From Membranipora membranacea (taxonomy: Eukaryota > Bryozoa > Gymnolaemata > Cheilostomatida > Membraniporidae): a stretch of 64,000 nt of DNA. The notes beneath the pieces were generated by a model. It worked only from the letters and a program-made list of their open reading frames with translations. It was not told the origin of the DNA and did not search any database. The DNA is taken from assembly GCA_914767715.1 (NCBI GenBank), contig OU612068.1:24986001-25050000 (forward strand), read 5' to 3'. Both the position numbers and the translations under genes were made by a program. Position 1 is the first letter of the stretch. Each line of letters starts with the position of its first letter. Shown one piece after another: positions 61,801 to 64,000 of this stretch.

Positions 61801-62915
61801 GTTTCTTCTCTTTGTAACAGTCCGCAGTCGTCTGATCATTTATCAGGTGCTCACCTGCATCGGCAGGAATAAAATTTGTCAATTGAAACTACTCTAATTC
61901 CAGCTTGTTTGGGTTATTGCAGGTTATTGGTGGGCGATTATAACAATGACTACAGTTGGCTACGGAGATTATTATCCTACGACCACTCTAGGCTACCTAA
62001 TCGGAGTAATGTGTGCAATCACAGGTAGTACGCTCTTAGTCATCTACCCTTGTATGATGTTGATTTCGTAACACCGAGTCTTACAGTGCTGTTAACACAG
62101 TTATAGTGCTGTCAGCTTCTCATGGTTAAGGTCTAAGCCCACTGACAGCAGTTGCAACTTCAGCGAACCCTTAATCAGTTTTAATGCTCCTCTATCCTCT
62201 GAGGATAAGCTGAGATCTATGCGTTATCAAAGTGACTACATGCAAACCACTCTGCTTGCAGAGGTTACAATCACTTTAAAAACCGCTGAGGTTGTTGTGG
62301 TTTATATGCTCATAATGGTGATGATGTGCGACTTTCTGAGGTTACAAACGCACAGTGTATTTCTCCTCTGACTGTTCTCATCAGCATGAAAGTAGCACTA
62401 CCAACTTTGATTTCATGTTTTCCCATCAAGGTCCACTTTCAACTTTCAAAATCTATTGACTAGCTGCGCACAATAATTGATGGATTCCTTTATAATATAA
62501 TCATTATCAGTTCTAGTAATATACTACCCAATATTATCTTTAATGACTCTATCTATTTCCCCTTCGATATCCTCTCCTTTGATGAAATGATAGATGAAAA
62601 CCAATGGTTGCTTTAAGGTTTTTAGTAGGAAAAAGAAAATGGGCAAATTTCTTTAGCAAGTTACCAGTCGTGGCTTTCATAATAAGTAGCAGATAAACTC
62701 AATGTTAAACGATACTTATGCTAGGTTTATTATATTTACTTTCAGGTATAATAATGACAGCGCTGCCAGTAGCGGTTATCGGCAGCAACTTTAACATGTA
62801 CTGGCAGCATAATAAGAAACGCCAAGCAGCGCTTATGGCATCTATAAAACAGGAACGCCCGCTCAATGACTCGAGCTGCGATGAAGAAAAATATGCCAAG
62901 TTGGAACAAGCATAA
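58886..62915 (+). CDS. Voltage-gated-type potassium channel subunit (Kv superfamily, unassigned class)
   Basis: Four exons, 58886-59962, 61005-61179, 61923-62024 and 62746-62915, join to 1,524 bp (507 aa), with junction phases 0, 1, 1. An in-frame TGA directly precedes the ATG. The order is: a T1-like tetramerisation domain (about 39-131: [44 protein letters not shown]); S1 (185-206); an extracellular loop with two N-glycosylation sites (NHS, NMT); S2 (277-296, FSFETLLR); S3 (305-324, NWLDII); S4 (339-359); S5 in exon 2; the filter TTVGYGD in exon 3 (61949-61969); S6 in exon 4 ([11 protein letters not shown]); and a short C-terminus. The usual HxxxxxC...CC zinc site of Kv2-4 T1 domains is not seen. 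S4 reads [17 protein letters not shown], with only one Arg and one Lys, and S6 has PVA where PVP is usual. It forms or modifies K+ channels in the plasma membrane. Voltage gating is doubtful. Confidence 0.9.
60083..60684. mobile_element. 602-bp inverted-repeat DNA transposon in K+ channel intron 1
   Basis: The left end AGCTGCGTTTACATTG and the right end are inverted copies continuing for about 40 bases with small gaps (GTCAAC, AATCT, TTGAACAAC). A TTA duplication flanks both ends (60080-60082 and 60685-60687), which fits a PIF/Harbinger-type insertion. It includes an ATCATTACTATCA-type simple repeat at 60247-60345. No transposase ORF. Confidence 0.65.
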
Positions 62916-63760
62916 GCTTAGTTCATAAGGTTCATTATGATTACAAGCATGCTGCTGATGGTAGAGAGAAAGAAGATTGAGCCATCATAAAATAGTTCTA
63001 TATTTATCATGCAATGCATCACATTGAGTTACTGCCTGTAACAGCCATTTTTTCCACCTTTTTTTCTACTGTCTACCCAGCTATGAAACTGTAAAACTGA
63101 AATCATGATAATATCAGTATAACAATGGTTTATTCATATGCTCACTTATTATTCTCTACAAAATCAAGCTTATTTTTATCATTTATATCAATGTGTATCA
63201 TACTTCACCTCATTTTTATATTCTTCCTGTTCTTGATGTTGCAAAAAAAATCTGTTTCATACACAAAAATAACATCACACTTATGCCCCCCTGATGCAGC
63301 TAAAGTCTTGACATGTAACTGTCATAAAATTCTGTACCTGCAGTGCCACAAGTCTGAGAAGGATGGGCTTATGGTACTGAGCTGCTCAAACATATTTGTC
63401 CGGTGTCACATTTTTTCTCAACAGAAACAATGCGCTTGCATCAATTTGGCAGTATGAAATGTTATTTCTGTGGTAGCAAGTGAATCCAGAAACAACTCAG
63501 CCAAAGAGAAGCTTCTGGGAAAGCTTTGGATTTGAATAGTCCTTATTGGGGTTTGTTTTACCATCATGCATGCCAGAGCATTCCTAGCGATGACCTATAA
63601 CCATTTATGAGTTAAATGCAATGAAACCACGGCCTGTTTAACACACTCAAAACAAGGGTTACAAGGCACCCAATGTGTATTATTGTATGGTGTTTGTTGT
63701 GTTTGTTTGGTGTTTCTTTGCTGTTTGTTTGGTGTTCGTTTGGTGTTCATTTGGTATTTG
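62916..63760 (+). other. 3' flank of the K+ channel gene
   Basis: Presumed 3' UTR, then unremarkable sequence. From about 63688 a G/T-rich, roughly 11-bp repeat (TTTGGTGTTCG-like units) leads into the pentamer array. The 110-codon frame at 63125-63457 has no recognisable signature. Confidence 0.4.
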
Positions 63761-64000
63761 TGGCGTGGCGTGGCGTGGCGTGGCGTGGCGTGGCGTGGCG
63801 TGGCGTGGCGTGGCGTGGCGTGGCGTGGCGTGGCGTGGCGTGGCGTGGCGTGGCGTGGCGTGGCGTGGCGTGGCGTGGCGTGGCGTGGCGTGGCGTGGCG
63901 TGGCGTGGCGTGGCGTGGCGTGGCGTGGCGTGGCGTGGCGTGGCGTGGCGTGGCGTGGCGTGGCGTGGCGTGGCGTGGCGTGGCGTGGCGTGGCGTGGCG
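63761..64000 (+). repeat. (TGGCG)n pentanucleotide satellite
   Basis: 48 perfect copies of TGGCG fill the last 240 bases and run to the window edge, so the true length is unknown. Confidence 0.95.

Overview
The window is animal nuclear DNA. It has AT-rich intergenic sequence, multi-exon genes with GT/AG introns, a BEL/Pao LTR retrotransposon, nuclear tRNA-Val copies, a voltage-gated-type K+ channel gene and many small DNA transposons and SINE-like repeats. The exact phylum cannot be read from the sequence. A marine or other invertebrate is likely.

Layout. At 1-5.4 kb lies the 3' part of a BEL/Pao retrotransposon, open at the window edge. From 6.9 to 37.9 kb, with one detached member at 48.2-49.2 kb, there is a cluster of related genes that I do not recognise as a named family. 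I call them A-I. The full-length members B, E and G are predicted type I membrane proteins of 399, 411 and 425 aa. They share one architecture: signal-peptide exon, two conserved ectodomain exons, a Ser/Thr-rich stalk exon, an acidic plus transmembrane exon, and a tyrosine- and proline-rich cytoplasmic tail exon. All junctions up to the TM exon are phase 1, and the TM/tail junction is phase 2. Several members are altered. A (minus strand) has only the three ectodomain exons. C has an in-frame stop and a frameshift. D ends inside the TM segment. F is a decayed pseudogene. H is a relic. I (minus strand) is an intact 'headless' gene in which the signal exon is fused directly to the TM exon. Blocks upstream of the start codons are conserved between paralogs.

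From 38.6 to 53 kb the sequence is mostly repeats: copies of a roughly 1.1 kb dispersed repeat carrying a tRNA-Val, a 5'-truncated LINE, a 15-bp minisatellite and palindromes. A small PAN/apple-like secreted ORF also lies here (41.7-42.0 kb, minus). From 53 to 58.8 kb I see little apart from a non-autonomous hAT element. From 58.9 to 62.9 kb a four-exon gene encodes a 507-aa Kv-type channel with a normal TVGYGD filter but an unusual S4 and S6. The window ends in a (TGGCG)n satellite.

The receptor-like cluster is the best candidate for an undescribed system. Its tandem and inverted copies, gene/pseudogene mix, variable stalks, secreted or headless variants and YxxL/YxxI tails resemble immune or self-recognition receptor clusters. 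That function is inference only. All exon models were read by eye from splice signals, phase and similarity between paralogs.
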